Shown: piece after piece, positions 1 through 9,874 of the stretch
Position numbering within the stretch: the first letter of the stretch is position 1
Layout: each line of letters starts with the position of its first letter
Source of the DNA: CAIUVD01 sp044338255
GTDB taxonomy: Bacteria > Planctomycetota > UBA11346
Assembly: GCA_044338255.1 (NCBI GenBank)
Contig: JBIILZ010000013.1
Location: 1 to 50,927 of the forward strand
Reading direction: 5' to 3'
Length of the DNA: 50,927 nucleotides
Made by a program: the position numbers and the translations under genes
Notes under the pieces: generated by a model
What the model saw: the letters and a program-made list of their open reading frames with translations, nothing else
The model's database searches: none
What the model was told of the DNA's origin: nothing

Positions 1-103
1 CAAGGCGGGCGGATAGCGAGAGCTATCTGACCGTTTTGCCAACGCCGGAGATGCCGTACGAGACCGAGTCAGCCGACCAAGCCTATCTCCGACAGGCTCC
101 TAG
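1..103. mobile_element. MITE-like palindromic repeat, copy 1 (cut by window edge)
   Basis: This stretch aligns without gaps to 13889..13991, with about 8 differences in 103 bases. It is the right part of the palindromic element described at 13824..13991. It contains the central hairpin around GATAGC..GCTATC and ends in the terminal repeat GCCTATCTCCGACAGGCTCC. The left part lies outside the window. No coding capacity is visible. From 104 to 217 I see nothing recognisable. Confidence 0.75.
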
Positions 104-217
104 CCAAAAACACTAACATCAACAAGACCGTGCGGACGATGACCCACCTCTGATAAATCATCAGCTTCGCCATACGGTATTCTCAACGAGCAGTTAAATC
201 CCCCCTGCAGAGAAGCC

Positions 218-988
218 CTATTCGACCCGTTCCGGGGCATTCGAGAAGCGCCAGGTCAGACCCAGGCCGATGTAGGGCCCCTGCTGATTGAGCGCCAACG
301 AGTCATTGGCGTTGGTGGTCAGATCATAGGAATTCACGACATAACCGGCCTGCATGCTGACGCAGAGCTGCTTGGCGACCCGGTACAGGCAGACCAGGCG
401 GGCGTCGTATCCGCGATACGTGCCCTTGGCGGAAAATGCCGGAGCGGCATTGCCTGCCGGCAGGGACAATTGCGACTTCCCATAAGAGAGGCCGCATTCC
501 CCGGTGATCGTCCAATCATCGGTGAGCGCGTAGCCCAGACCCAGCGAACCGCGGCCGCCATAATTGAACATGAAATCCTGGGAGCCATAGCTGTAGGCAT
601 CCGTCGTGGCATCGACGCCGACGATCACGCCAAATGGATCTCCGACGCGAGCCAGCGAATACCGCCCACCGAGGGCGAGGGCGGTTCCGGAATCGAAGGA
701 ATCGTCCGCCGTGCGCGTGAAGGTCGGAGTGGTCAGGGTGAAATCGAACGCCGTCGGCTGGGCCGTGACCACCGCCTGCAGATCGCGCATGACCAGTTCC
801 GCGGCTTGTGCCTGAGAGCAGATCAGCAGAAGGCATCCGATGAATCTGCTACCTGCACCACGCCTGGCGCCCGACGGCCGAACCTGATCTCTCTGATCTC
901 TCTGATCTCTCTGATCTCTCTGATCTCTTTGAGTAAGCATGGGTGTATCCTGAATCCGAGAGGAAGATGAGAAGTAAATCGACTTCAT
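218..988 (-). CDS. Small outer-membrane beta-barrel-like protein
   Basis: I do not recognise a named family. After a hydrophobic export segment (around residues 47-62, ending SQAQA|A) the 256-residue product is made of alternating, Gly/Tyr/aromatic-rich strands, such as GGRGSLGLGYAL and GPYIGLGLTWRF. That is the look of a small outer-membrane beta-barrel. The ATG overlaps the TGA of the upstream SUMF1 lipoprotein gene (ATGA overlap), which supports this start and translational coupling. A second possible start is Met17 (position 940). Between the start and the export segment lies an in-frame run of five Arg-Asp-Gln triplets encoded by a 9-bp tandem repeat, an odd charged insertion in front of a signal peptide. 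It is the last gene of the minus-strand operon that begins with the kinase-like gene, so a surface or envelope role is inferred. Confidence 0.7.
   Translation of the reverse strand: MKSIYFSSSSRIQDTPMLTQRDQRDQRDQRDQRDQVRPSGARRGAGSRFIGCLLLICSQAQAAELVMRDLQAVVTAQPTAFDFTLTTPTFTRTADDSFDSGTALALGGRYSLARVGDPFGVIVGVDATTDAYSYGSQDFMFNYGGRGSLGLGYALTDDWTITGECGLSYGKSQLSLPAGNAAPAFSAKGTYRGYDARLVCLYRVAKQLCVSMQAGYVVNSYDLTTNANDSLALNQQGPYIGLGLTWRFSNAPERVE
884..928 (-). repeat. 9-bp tandem repeat, 5 copies (Arg-Asp-Gln)
   Basis: The plus-strand unit is TCTCTGATC. On the coding strand it reads AGAGATCAG and encodes RDQ five times, at residues 21-35 of the beta-barrel-like protein. The period is a multiple of three, so copy number changes keep the frame. 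Confidence 0.9.
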
Positions 989-1821
989 TGGCGCAAGAGC
1001 AGACGCGCTCCGATCACGGCGTGCGCGGTTGAACGATCGATACCTTCGGTGCCCGCGAGGATATTACCCCGGCGTGCCAAGGTCACTGAATCATGCCACG
1101 ATCCGCCGCGGATATGCGCGCCGCTGCCGGACCCCGTCCACTCCCAGACATTGCCGTGGAAATCATAGAAACCCCATGGGTTGGCGGCGAAGCTGCCAAC
1201 CGCGACCGGACCGAGAGCAAGACGGGTCTCGGCTACGACGGCGTGTTGAAGGATCGTGGAACGCTCGCTGGCATCACCCCACGACCAGCGCGTGGTGGTG
1301 CCGGCGGCACAGGCAAAATCCCATTGTGCATCGCTGGGCAGGGCCAGTTGGACGCTTCTTCCGACGTTGAAATCAGCGAGATCAGCGACGACATCATCGT
1401 TGCTGATATTGAAGGCCGGACGATTGCCGCCGATCGCGTCGCTGCCGACCACCGCCACCGGCACCTTGGTCCAGGCCGGGGTCGCCACCGGTGCGATGAT
1501 ACTCCATTGATCCTGGGTGACTTCGAACACCGCCAGGAAGTAACTGTCACCCAGGCCGGTGACCCGACGGAAGACCATGCTCGTCGAACGATACAATGGA
1601 TTCGTCGCGAGGTCGGGGATGCTCATGGCCGTCGTCCGCGTGCCGCTGGCGAGATCATAAATGATGTAGGTCGCGGTCGACTCATTGAGGCCACCGCCCA
1701 GGTCTCCGGAACCGCCACCTCCGCAACCCACGATGAGCAACAGGCACAGCATCATCACCGCCTCAGCAGTCCGGAGCCACAAGCTCCGCGAGAGAGCCGC
1801 CAGCGACATGAGAGATTTCAT
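985..1821 (-). CDS. SUMF1 (formylglycine-generating-enzyme-like) domain lipoprotein
   Basis: The 278-residue protein has an N-terminal hydrophobic stretch ending in the lipobox-like LIVGC followed by a Gly-rich linker, so it is probably a lipoprotein. The rest matches the SUMF1/FGE-sulfatase fold: an early FEVTQDQW segment, LPSDAQWDFACAAGT (the usual LPTEAEWEYAARAG position), and the hallmark FHGNVWEWT followed by HIRGGSWHDS. The paired cysteines of true copper-dependent formylglycine-generating enzymes are not visible, so this is more likely a binding or structural SUMF1 domain than a sulfatase activator. Its ATG directly follows the TAA of the giant upstream gene, and its stop overlaps the next gene, so it is in the same operon. 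The same domain type occurs at the C-terminus of the kinase-like protein two genes upstream. Confidence 0.8.
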   Translation of the reverse strand: MKSLMSLAALSRSLWLRTAEAVMMLCLLLIVGCGGGGSGDLGGGLNESTATYIIYDLASGTRTTAMSIPDLATNPLYRSTSMVFRRVTGLGDSYFLAVFEVTQDQWSIIAPVATPAWTKVPVAVVGSDAIGGNRPAFNISNDDVVADLADFNVGRSVQLALPSDAQWDFACAAGTTTRWSWGDASERSTILQHAVVAETRLALGPVAVGSFAANPWGFYDFHGNVWEWTGSGSGAHIRGGSWHDSVTLARRGNILAGTEGIDRSTAHAVIGARLLLRQ

Positions 1822-4800
1822 TTAATTGCTCCCCGTCGGAGGCTGCACGACCATCAGGAGGATCTCCTGATATGCGCTGGTTTCGTTGGCGAGATCGGTG
1901 ACCAGGATGCCGAGCTTTTGATAAGCGCACTGCGGATCGAGCAGCGACGTCGACGCCGGAATGCTCCATGACGCCGGCCAGGTGATCGTACCGTCACCGC
2001 CTGGGCCGCCGCTGAAGACCAGGGCGGGGGTGGTCAGCTGCTCGGGGTCAACCAGGGTGAAGCTCAACTGCGGCGGCAGGCCGAGTTGTCCGACTGCCGG
2101 CAGCACCACATGCGGTGTATAGCTCAGCACGCTGCCCTGCACCGCCGCCAGCGGCGGATTGGAATCGATGACCAGGGCGGTGGCACCGGTATCGGCAATC
2201 ACGATCTGGATGGTGATGGTGTTCGAGCTGCGCGGGACTCTCGTCACTCCGTCCGAAACGAGACCAATGTCCACCGCCATGACCGTGAATTGATCGCTGG
2301 TGATGCTGCTTGCCCCGGCATTGGGAGTCGTTGCCGTATAGGTGAAGATCCCAGGGGTGGCGCTGGCGGCGATGGTACCCTTGGTCGGCTGCGTCACGAA
2401 GGTATAGGTCGTCGCCCCATCGGGATCGGCAACCGTAGCGACGGTGTCATCCCCGGGCGTGCCGAGACTGAAGGCAAAAGGCACCGGCGCGTTTGGCGCC
2501 GCCAGGATCTTGCGCACCACACTCAACGTCGGCGGATTGTTATAGGGCATGACCTGAACCGTCTTGTTCACCGCCACGCTCAGACTGCGCGCTCCGTTCT
2601 CGACTTGGATGCGGACTTGTCGCGGTGACGCCGAAGGGTTCAGCGCACGATTGACGAAGGTCAGGTGCTGCACCACATCCTCTACCGTCGAGAGCAGGAT
2701 CGCAGCGGAAGACGCCAGGGCGAGTTCCAAGGGCACTCCGTTCTTGCCACCGCTGAGCGTGCCGATCGACACGCCCGTCGCGAAGCTGGTACCATAGACA
2801 ACCGGAGTGCTATCGGTCAGCTCATCATAGGTTCCGAGGTGTACCAAACCGGAATCGCGCAGGGATAATTCATCGGCGGCATCATCACCCTGCACCGCCG
2901 GCAAGCCATTCACCGCCACCATGGTCGAATCGGGAATGGACAGGGTGGCGATGATCCGTGCACCGGTATTGCCGAGTCCCTGGAATTGCGTGGGCAAATT
3001 GACATCTGCCGGATTGAACAGCAGAGCCCCGCTATCGACGAGCACCGGTATCGCCGGCGCCGGCGCGATCGACTCGGCGAAGACCGGCGTCGAACTTGAA
3101 AGGAGCACAATCGGCAAGGTCCGATCGATGGCGATATTGAAGACCACCGGCGCACTCTCTCCCTGGCGAGAATCGGTCAGGGCCGGAACTCCAAAGGCCG
3201 CCGGAAAGGATTGTGGATTATCATCACGGACCACGAACACGAACCCATCGTCACCGCTCCGGGCGCCAAGATGCGTGTAGCTGATATAATCCTGATTGAG
3301 ATCTTCCTGGGTGAAGGAATTGGTCTCATCCACGGCCACCGGCACGGCGATGATCTTCATCCCCGTCAGCGGATCGCTCGGACGTTTACGCAGCAACGAG
3401 CCTTGCGACACCCCCAGCGTGACGATGTAGGTCAAGCCGGTGGGATCCTTGGTCTCCTGATCCCAGGCCACCAAGTTCGAGGTGCTCAGCACCAGCGTCC
3501 CGGCGTTGGCCGGAATAGGTGCGGTATAGATCGAATTGAGTGGCGTACCCACCAAAGGGTAACTGGAGATCACCGAAGTTCCGCCATGGATGATGCCGGT
3601 GTTGCTGTAGGCCACGGTGATTCCTTGGTTTTCCGTCAGCGGATTGCTCGTCGATGCGACCAGCAGCGGATCGGCATTCACAAAGTGGACCACCACCGCC
3701 ACGGTGTTCGTGGTCACCCAGGCCTGCGATCCGGATGCGGTGCTCGCAGCCACTCCCAGCGGCACCACGCCGACACGCACGCCGGTGCCACCGAGATCAT
3801 TGACCTTTACGGTGACGGTATCGTGATCGCCATAAAACGACGTCGTCGGCCGGTAGACCATCGTCGCCAGAGCATTGTTGATCGAGCTGAGCGTACCGCG
3901 AAAGGTCACGGTCGCATTTCCGGAAGCCAAGCCGGCGAGCGTCCCGGGGACGCCACTGCCTTCACCATCGCTGAAGGCCGCGAGCAACCCCGTGGTCTGC
4001 GACAAGGACACGGTGCCGTGGAGGACGCTCACCTGCGCCTGCAAGAGGCCGCTGCCGACATCGGGGTCATCGATCGAAACATTGGCGATCAGCAAGGAAT
4101 CACCCTGATTCATGGTCCGCTGGCTCGGGACGCTGACCGTCGCCGGCTGATTGACGGCATTGACGGTCAATGGAATTGCCAGCGAGGTCGACAACGGACT
4201 GGCGAAGCCGGTACTCGCGTGGCCGAGATCATTCACGGTCAATGAGAGCGTATCCGCACCGTTGAAAAGGTTGTTCGCGCGGTAGGTGATGTTGCCGTTG
4301 GCCAAGGCAGTCTGCAGCGCGCCGCTGGCCCCATCGAGCGCGCCATTAAGCACCAGGGTGGCGCTGTCGTTGCCGCTCACTGTCAGACCCGTGGTGGTGG
4401 TGATATGCAGGATTCCATGAGCAACGCTGAGCGTGAGCCGCTCCGTGAAGCCATTGCCATCGATATCCCCGATCGCGAGTCCATTCAAGGCCACGGTGCG
4501 CGAGTTGAGCACATCGCTCTCGCTCACCGCATAGCTCGTCGGTCCCGTCACCGTCGGTGCGTGGTTGGTGGGGACGATGGTGATGTCGACATGCGACGTC
4601 GAGGACGTCTCGCCAGCACGCAGGACGGTGACCGTGACCCGTCGCTGAAATCCATAACGTGTGGGATTATTGCTGGAATTGGTGTAGGCCAGCGAGCGCA
4701 GAAGGGCTTCGGCATCAATGTTGGGCAACGGCAAAGCGGTGGTGTCGGCCAACGCCGTTGCCGCCTGAAGCGCATCCTGACCACCGCTGATCTCGACCGG

Positions 4801-7800
4801 ACCGCTGGCGATCGTGGTATCGAAATACATCTGCCCCAGGTTAGAGTTGGTGGTCGGGGTCATGAGGATGTCGAAGGGCGTGCCGCCATTGTGATAGCGA
4901 CCGCGCACCGAATAGGCCGCCAGAGGCACCGATGACCATTGCACATATGCCCCCGGCGAGGTCACGCCCGAGCCGGGAACGAAGCCGGCCTGGGGCGTGA
5001 AGGCCAGGCTTTCGGTGGCGCCCGCCGCCGCCGACCCGAAAGCGGTAGCGGCAGGATTGCTGAGCGTCACCTCGATGGCGTCGACATAGGTCCCGCCGCC
5101 GAAGTTGAAATTCAGGTCATAGACCCCATCGCTGAGCATCTGACCAATGTAAAGCGATGAGTTCCACACTGCCGCACGATTATCGATGATACTTGCCGGA
5201 GCGATCGCGAGCGCCCCGGAACCTTCGCCATAGCTCACCGCCGTATCGCGTTCGGCGATGGTCCCGTTGACCGTTCCACTGAGCGCCAGACGCACCGGGG
5301 CGATCGCCGAGACCACCGGAATGGAAACATGCGCGACGGCGGAAACCCCGCTCGCGGAATCGGTAAAACGGCAATCGACCACGCGCGTTCCGGCGGTCGG
5401 CGCCGAGTCGACATTGAGGTAATAGAGGTTCCTGATGGCCGCGACATAGGTCGCCACGGTGGCCGAACCCGAGAGCGTCAGCGTGCTGCTGGCATTGTCC
5501 CAGACCACCGTCAGACCCGGTGCTGTATCGACGTTGATCTGCTCATCCGCACCATCGGGACGATTGGTGAGCACGGCGGTAAACTGCAGGCCATTGCCGA
5601 GGTGGGTACTGATGTCGGAGGCCACGGCGAGGAAGCTCTTGCCCGAGGAGGCGTTGTAGGTCGAGACCGTGGCATCGATCACCGAGCCCGCACTCAGGTA
5701 GAGATTCGGGACCGGATTATGGACGGTGTACAAGGGACCGGTGAAGCCGGCACTGCTGAACAGATTGCCCGCGAGGTCGCTGATCGCGGTGCTGGCCAGG
5801 ATGTTCAGACCCAAGCTCGCGGGATCGATGCAGGTCAGGCTGGCGGTGTTCACGGTCACGGTATAGGTGGAGCTGCTCGAACTCGTCACCGAGGCCAAGG
5901 TCGTCCCGGTGAGATTGGTCGCGGCTAGCCCCATGCTCGCATTCGTCGCCACGCTGGCGGTGAGGTCGACTCCCGTGACCGGCTCGCTGAACGTCAGCAG
6001 GAATTGCGCCGTAGCCGCCGAGGTCGGATCGGCACTGAGCCTAGAGATTACCACCGTCGGCGCGGTATTGTCCAAGGTGTAAACTTGATTCAGACCGCTC
6101 GGAATGGCGCTGGCCAAGGCATTGCCGCTGACATCGGCAATCGTGCCGGTGGTCATCGTCAATCCCACCGTGCCATCGCCGCTCAAGCCCGCGACCGTCA
6201 CCAGATAGGCATTGGCCGAACCCGTGACGCTCACTGAGCCGGCGCCGCTTACCGAACCAGTCTTGGTGAAGCGGGCGGCGCTCACATTTTCAACCGGTTC
6301 ACTGAAGGTCACCAGGAAATCGACGCTGCCGCCGTTGAGCGGACTGCTTCCGGCACGAGTCACCGTCTGCACGGTGGGTGCGATGCTATCCAAGCTGAAG
6401 GTCGCGCCGCTGCTGGGGACGGCGGCGATCACGTTGCCCGCGGCATCGCTACCGATGCTCAAGCTGATCGTGGCCACGCCATTGCCGGCGGCAGCGGTCA
6501 TGGCATAGGTGAAAATGGTCGACGACACTGCCGTCATCGCCGTCGCGCTGAGACCTTGCGGCGCGCTGATTGCAATCTGCGGCGTGACGCTCAAGGGCTC
6601 ATCGAACGTGGCCGTCACGCTCACCAGCGCGCCTGGTTTATACGGGCCGGCAACGGAATAGGTGATCGCTGCCGTCGGCGCCGTCGCATCCAAGGTGAAC
6701 GTCGCACCACTGGTCGGAGCGGAGGTGACGGTGTTGCCTGCCGCATCGGTCGCGGCGCTCAAGCTGATCGTGGCTAGGCCATTGCCGCTGGCCGCCGTCA
6801 TCGCGTAGGTGAACACCGTCGATGACACCGGCGTCATCGCCGTCGCACTGATCCCCTGCGGCGCGCTGATCGCGATCTGCGGCGTGCCGGTGATGGCCTC
6901 GGTAAAGGTCGCCGTCACCGTCACCGCCGTTGCGGATTTATAGGGGCTCGCCAGCGAATAAGTGATCGCCGCTGTCGGTTCCGTCGCATCCAAAGTGAAG
7001 GTCGCACCGCTGCTCGGATCAGCTGCGATGCTGTTGCCTGCCGCATCGGTACCAGAGCTCAGGCTGATCGTGGCCACACCATTACCGGCGGCTGCCGTCA
7101 TCGCGTAGGTGAACACCGTCGAGGATACCGGCGTCATCGCCGTCGCGCTGATCCCCTGCGGCGCGCTCATCGCGATCTGCGGCGTGCCGGTGATGGCTTC
7201 GTTGAAGGTCGCCGTCACCGTCACCGCCGCACCAGACTTATACGGGCCGGGCGTGGAATAGGTGATCGCCGCCGTCGGCGCGGTCGCGTCCAAGGTGAAG
7301 GTCGCGCCACTGCTCGGGGTGGACGTAACGGTGTTGCCCGCCACATCACTGCCGGCACTGAAGCTGATCGTGGCCACGCCATTGCCGGAGGCTGCGATCA
7401 GCGCATAAGTGAACACCGTCGACGATACCGAGGTCATGGCCGTAGCGCTAATGCCCTGCGGCGCGCTGATCACCAGCTGCGGCGTGCTATTCATCGGCTC
7501 ATCAAAGGTCGCCGTCACCGTCACCGCCGTTCCCGGCTTATACGGGCCCGGCGTCGAATAGGTGATTGCCGCCGTCGGCGCCGTCGCATCCAGGGTGAAA
7601 GTCGCGCCACTGCTCGGAACGGAGGTGACGGTGTTGCCTGCGGCATCGGTCGCGGCGCTCAGGCTGATCGTGGCCACGCCATTGCCGCTGGCCGCCGTCA
7701 TCGCGTAGGTGAACACGGTCGAAGAGACCGGTGTCATCGCCGTGGCGCTGAGTCCCTGCGGCGCACTGATCGTGATCTGCGGCGTGCCGGTGATGGCTTC

Positions 7801-9873
7801 GTTGAAGGTCGCCGTGACCGTCACCGCCGTTGCGGATTTATAGGGGCTCGCCAACGAATAGGTGATTGCGGCCGTGGCCGCCGTCGCATCCAGGGTGAAG
7901 GTCGCACCGCTGCTCGGGGCGGATGCGAGGGCATTGCCGGCGGCATCGGTACCAGAGCTCAGGCTGATCGTGGCCACACTATTACCGGCGGCGGCCGTCA
8001 TCGCATAGGTGAACACCGTCGAAGTGACCGGCGTCATCGCCGTCGCACTGACCCCTTGCGGCGCGCTGATCGCAATCTGCGGCGTGCCGGTGATGGCTTC
8101 GTTGAAGGTCGCCGTCACCGTCACCGACGCACCAGACTTATATGGGCCAGGCGTGGAATAGGTGATCGCCGCCGTCGGCGCCGTCGCATCCAAGGTGAAA
8201 GTCGCGCCACTGGTCGGAGCGGCGGTCACGGCATTGCCCGCCACGTCGGTCGCTGCGCTCAGGCTGATCGTGGCCGCGCCATTGCCAGCGGCGGCAGTCA
8301 TGGCGTAGGTGAACACCGTCGACGAGACCAGCGTCATGGCCGTCGCGCTGACCCCCTGCGGCGCACTGATCGCGATCTGCGGCGTGCCGGTGAGGGCTTC
8401 GTTGAAGGTTGCCGTCACCGTCACCACCGCGCCCGCGGCATACGGGCCGGGCGTGGAATAGGTGATCGCCGCCGTTGGCGCGGTCGCATCCAAGGTGAAG
8501 GTCGCGCCACTGGTCGGAGCGGAAGTAACGGTGTTGCCCGCCGCATCGCTTCCGGCGCTGAAGCTGATCGTGGCCACGCCATTGCCAGAGGCGGTGGTCA
8601 TGGCGTAGGTGAATACCGTCGACGATACCGAGGTCATGGCCGTAGCGCTGATCCCCTGCGGCGCGCTGATCACCAGCTGCGGCGTGCTATTCAGCGGCTC
8701 ATCAAAGGTCGCCGTCACCGTCACCGGTATTCCTGGCGCATACGGTCCGGGCGTTGAATACGTGATCGCCGCCGTCGGCGCCGTCGCATCCAAGGTGAAC
8801 GTCGCACCACTGGTCGGAGCGGAGGTCACGGTGTTGCCTGCGGCATCGGTCGCGGCGCTCAGGCTGATGGTGGCCACGCCATTGCCGGCAGCGGCAGTCA
8901 TCGCATAGGTGAACATCGTCGGCGAGACCGCTGTCATCGCCGTCGCGCTGATCCCCTGCGGCGCGCTGATCGCGATCTGCGGCGTGCCGACGATGACTTC
9001 GTTGAAGTTCGCGGTCACGGTCACCACCGCCCCGGGTGCATACGGGCCGGGCGACGAATAGCCGATTATCGCCGTCGGTGCGGTCGCATCCAACGTCAAC
9101 GTCGCGCCGCTGGCGGGTGACGTCGCCACTGGATTACCAGCAGCGTCGGTGCCGCCACTCAGGCTGATGGTCGCCACCCCATCGCCGCTCGCCGCCGTGA
9201 GCGCATAGGTAAACACCGTCGATGATACCTGCGTCATCGCTGTCGATCCAAGACTCTGCGGCGCGCCGATCGCAATCTGTGGGGTTCCGGTGATGGCTTC
9301 CTGGAACGTTGCCGTCACGGTCACAGCGGCTCCTGCCTTATACGGACCCGCTGACGAATAGGTCATCGCAGCTACGGGAGCGACTCCGATCGCCCCTCCA
9401 GAGTGGGTCGCTACGCCAGTTCCCCAAGTATTGATGCCGTCATCCATATCCAGGCAGGTAATGGTGATGTTACCGCCATTGAACATCTCCTGGGTTGCTG
9501 GCCACACCAACCGGTAGACGGTGCCGACCGGGCCGGTGACCGCCGTGGGTTGCGTCGCTAAGGTTCCCTGGCCAGTTCCCGAGAGCGCATAATTCGACAG
9601 CGTGGTATCAGGACCTGATGCGAGCGGACCGTCGAAAGTGACATCGACGGTATGGCCATCAATCACCGTCACCGAGGTGACTTCGATCACCGCCGCCGGG
9701 ACGAACGACGCGCTCAGGAACAGCAGCCAGAGCACCGCTGTCCACGCTCGCGAGCGCGTCACTCGAAGCATCGGAAAATCAAAAAGCATAGGAATTGGCA
9801 TTCGCAAATCGAGGGTGGACAAAGCCGTACATGCAGCTTTGCAGAATTTGGCCACGAAGAGGAAATATGTCAT
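1822..9873 (-). CDS. Giant secreted surface protein with tandem Ig-like repeats
   Basis: The product is about 2,680 residues. A hydrophobic export segment (TAVLWLLFLSASFVPA) lies near the N-terminus. It is followed by ten near-identical 100-residue Ig-like repeats, each with a core like YSTPGPY..G..VTVTATF.E followed by TPQ..ISAPQG and ending DAAGN.V...PSSGATFTLD. Two diverged Ig-like units (ending in TFSEPV) come next, then cadherin-like or CSPG-like modules (NHAPTV..., FNGADTLSLTVNDLGH, FYGDHDTVTVKVNDLGG). Such proteins are typically extracellular adhesins or matrix proteins; the ligand cannot be told. The chosen ATG at 9873 lies one base after the stop of the kinase-like gene (TGA-T-ATG), suggesting coupling. 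Met codons at 9801, 9789 and 9771 would give a more normal signal-peptide length, and no start has a clear Shine-Dalgarno sequence. There is no obvious C-terminal anchor or sorting domain. Confidence 0.85.
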   Translation of the reverse strand: MTYFLFVAKFCKAACTALSTLDLRMPIPMLFDFPMLRVTRSRAWTAVLWLLFLSASFVPAAVIEVTSVTVIDGHTVDVTFDGPLASGPDTTLSNYALSGTGQGTLATQPTAVTGPVGTVYRLVWPATQEMFNGGNITITCLDMDDGINTWGTGVATHSGGAIGVAPVAAMTYSSAGPYKAGAAVTVTATFQEAITGTPQIAIGAPQSLGSTAMTQVSSTVFTYALTAASGDGVATISLSGGTDAAGNPVATSPASGATLTLDATAPTAIIGYSSPGPYAPGAVVTVTANFNEVIVGTPQIAISAPQGISATAMTAVSPTMFTYAMTAAAGNGVATISLSAATDAAGNTVTSAPTSGATFTLDATAPTAAITYSTPGPYAPGIPVTVTATFDEPLNSTPQLVISAPQGISATAMTSVSSTVFTYAMTTASGNGVATISFSAGSDAAGNTVTSAPTSGATFTLDATAPTAAITYSTPGPYAAGAVVTVTATFNEALTGTPQIAISAPQGVSATAMTLVSSTVFTYAMTAAAGNGAATISLSAATDVAGNAVTAAPTSGATFTLDATAPTAAITYSTPGPYKSGASVTVTATFNEAITGTPQIAISAPQGVSATAMTPVTSTVFTYAMTAAAGNSVATISLSSGTDAAGNALASAPSSGATFTLDATAATAAITYSLASPYKSATAVTVTATFNEAITGTPQITISAPQGLSATAMTPVSSTVFTYAMTAASGNGVATISLSAATDAAGNTVTSVPSSGATFTLDATAPTAAITYSTPGPYKPGTAVTVTATFDEPMNSTPQLVISAPQGISATAMTSVSSTVFTYALIAASGNGVATISFSAGSDVAGNTVTSTPSSGATFTLDATAPTAAITYSTPGPYKSGAAVTVTATFNEAITGTPQIAMSAPQGISATAMTPVSSTVFTYAMTAAAGNGVATISLSSGTDAAGNSIAADPSSGATFTLDATEPTAAITYSLASPYKSATAVTVTATFTEAITGTPQIAISAPQGISATAMTPVSSTVFTYAMTAASGNGLATISLSAATDAAGNTVTSAPTSGATFTLDATAPTAAITYSVAGPYKPGALVSVTATFDEPLSVTPQIAISAPQGLSATAMTAVSSTIFTYAMTAAAGNGVATISLSIGSDAAGNVIAAVPSSGATFSLDSIAPTVQTVTRAGSSPLNGGSVDFLVTFSEPVENVSAARFTKTGSVSGAGSVSVTGSANAYLVTVAGLSGDGTVGLTMTTGTIADVSGNALASAIPSGLNQVYTLDNTAPTVVISRLSADPTSAATAQFLLTFSEPVTGVDLTASVATNASMGLAATNLTGTTLASVTSSSSSTYTVTVNTASLTCIDPASLGLNILASTAISDLAGNLFSSAGFTGPLYTVHNPVPNLYLSAGSVIDATVSTYNASSGKSFLAVASDISTHLGNGLQFTAVLTNRPDGADEQINVDTAPGLTVVWDNASSTLTLSGSATVATYVAAIRNLYYLNVDSAPTAGTRVVDCRFTDSASGVSAVAHVSIPVVSAIAPVRLALSGTVNGTIAERDTAVSYGEGSGALAIAPASIIDNRAAVWNSSLYIGQMLSDGVYDLNFNFGGGTYVDAIEVTLSNPAATAFGSAAAGATESLAFTPQAGFVPGSGVTSPGAYVQWSSVPLAAYSVRGRYHNGGTPFDILMTPTTNSNLGQMYFDTTIASGPVEISGGQDALQAATALADTTALPLPNIDAEALLRSLAYTNSSNNPTRYGFQRRVTVTVLRAGETSSTSHVDITIVPTNHAPTVTGPTSYAVSESDVLNSRTVALNGLAIGDIDGNGFTERLTLSVAHGILHITTTTGLTVSGNDSATLVLNGALDGASGALQTALANGNITYRANNLFNGADTLSLTVNDLGHASTGFASPLSTSLAIPLTVNAVNQPATVSVPSQRTMNQGDSLLIANVSIDDPDVGSGLLQAQVSVLHGTVSLSQTTGLLAAFSDGEGSGVPGTLAGLASGNATVTFRGTLSSINNALATMVYRPTTSFYGDHDTVTVKVNDLGGTGVRVGVVPLGVAASTASGSQAWVTTNTVAVVVHFVNADPLLVASTSNPLTENQGITVAYSNTGIIHGGTSVISSYPLVGTPLNSIYTAPIPANAGTLVLSTSNLVAWDQETKDPTGLTYIVTLGVSQGSLLRKRPSDPLTGMKIIAVPVAVDETNSFTQEDLNQDYISYTHLGARSGDDGFVFVVRDDNPQSFPAAFGVPALTDSRQGESAPVVFNIAIDRTLPIVLLSSSTPVFAESIAPAPAIPVLVDSGALLFNPADVNLPTQFQGLGNTGARIIATLSIPDSTMVAVNGLPAVQGDDAADELSLRDSGLVHLGTYDELTDSTPVVYGTSFATGVSIGTLSGGKNGVPLELALASSAAILLSTVEDVVQHLTFVNRALNPSASPRQVRIQVENGARSLSVAVNKTVQVMPYNNPPTLSVVRKILAAPNAPVPFAFSLGTPGDDTVATVADPDGATTYTFVTQPTKGTIAASATPGIFTYTATTPNAGASSITSDQFTVMAVDIGLVSDGVTRVPRSSNTITIQIVIADTGATALVIDSNPPLAAVQGSVLSYTPHVVLPAVGQLGLPPQLSFTLVDPEQLTTPALVFSGGPGGDGTITWPASWSIPASTSLLDPQCAYQKLGILVTDLANETSAYQEILLMVVQPPTGSN
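6384..9383 (-). repeat. 300-bp tandem repeat array, 10 copies, within the giant gene
   Basis: Ten consecutive units of exactly 300 bp can be followed by the recurring plus-strand motif GAATAGGTGATCGCC, or close variants, near 6657, 6957, 7257 and so on to 9357. Each encodes one 100-residue Ig-like domain. Units 3 and 7 (NSTPQLVISAPQ) and units 6 and 9 (YSLASPYKSATAV) share private variants. This points to block duplication or gene conversion rather than simple stepwise expansion. Boundaries are approximate to a few bases. Confidence 0.9.
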
Positions 9874-9874
9874 A

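Noticed and set aside
985..1821. True formylglycine-generating enzyme that activates sulfatases
   Set aside because: The paired Cys of the active site are not visible and no sulfatase gene is in the window. The same holds for the SUMF1 domain of the kinase-like protein.
3211..4245. 344-codon plus-strand open frame opposite the giant surface protein
   Set aside because: His/Arg/Gly-rich shadow frame, as are similar ones at 8056..8757 and 5329..5928 that repeat with the 300-bp array.
6384..9383. Possible CRISPR array or other spaced repeat
   Set aside because: Units are 300 bp, contiguous, coding and in frame. There are no short repeats with unique spacers and no cas genes.
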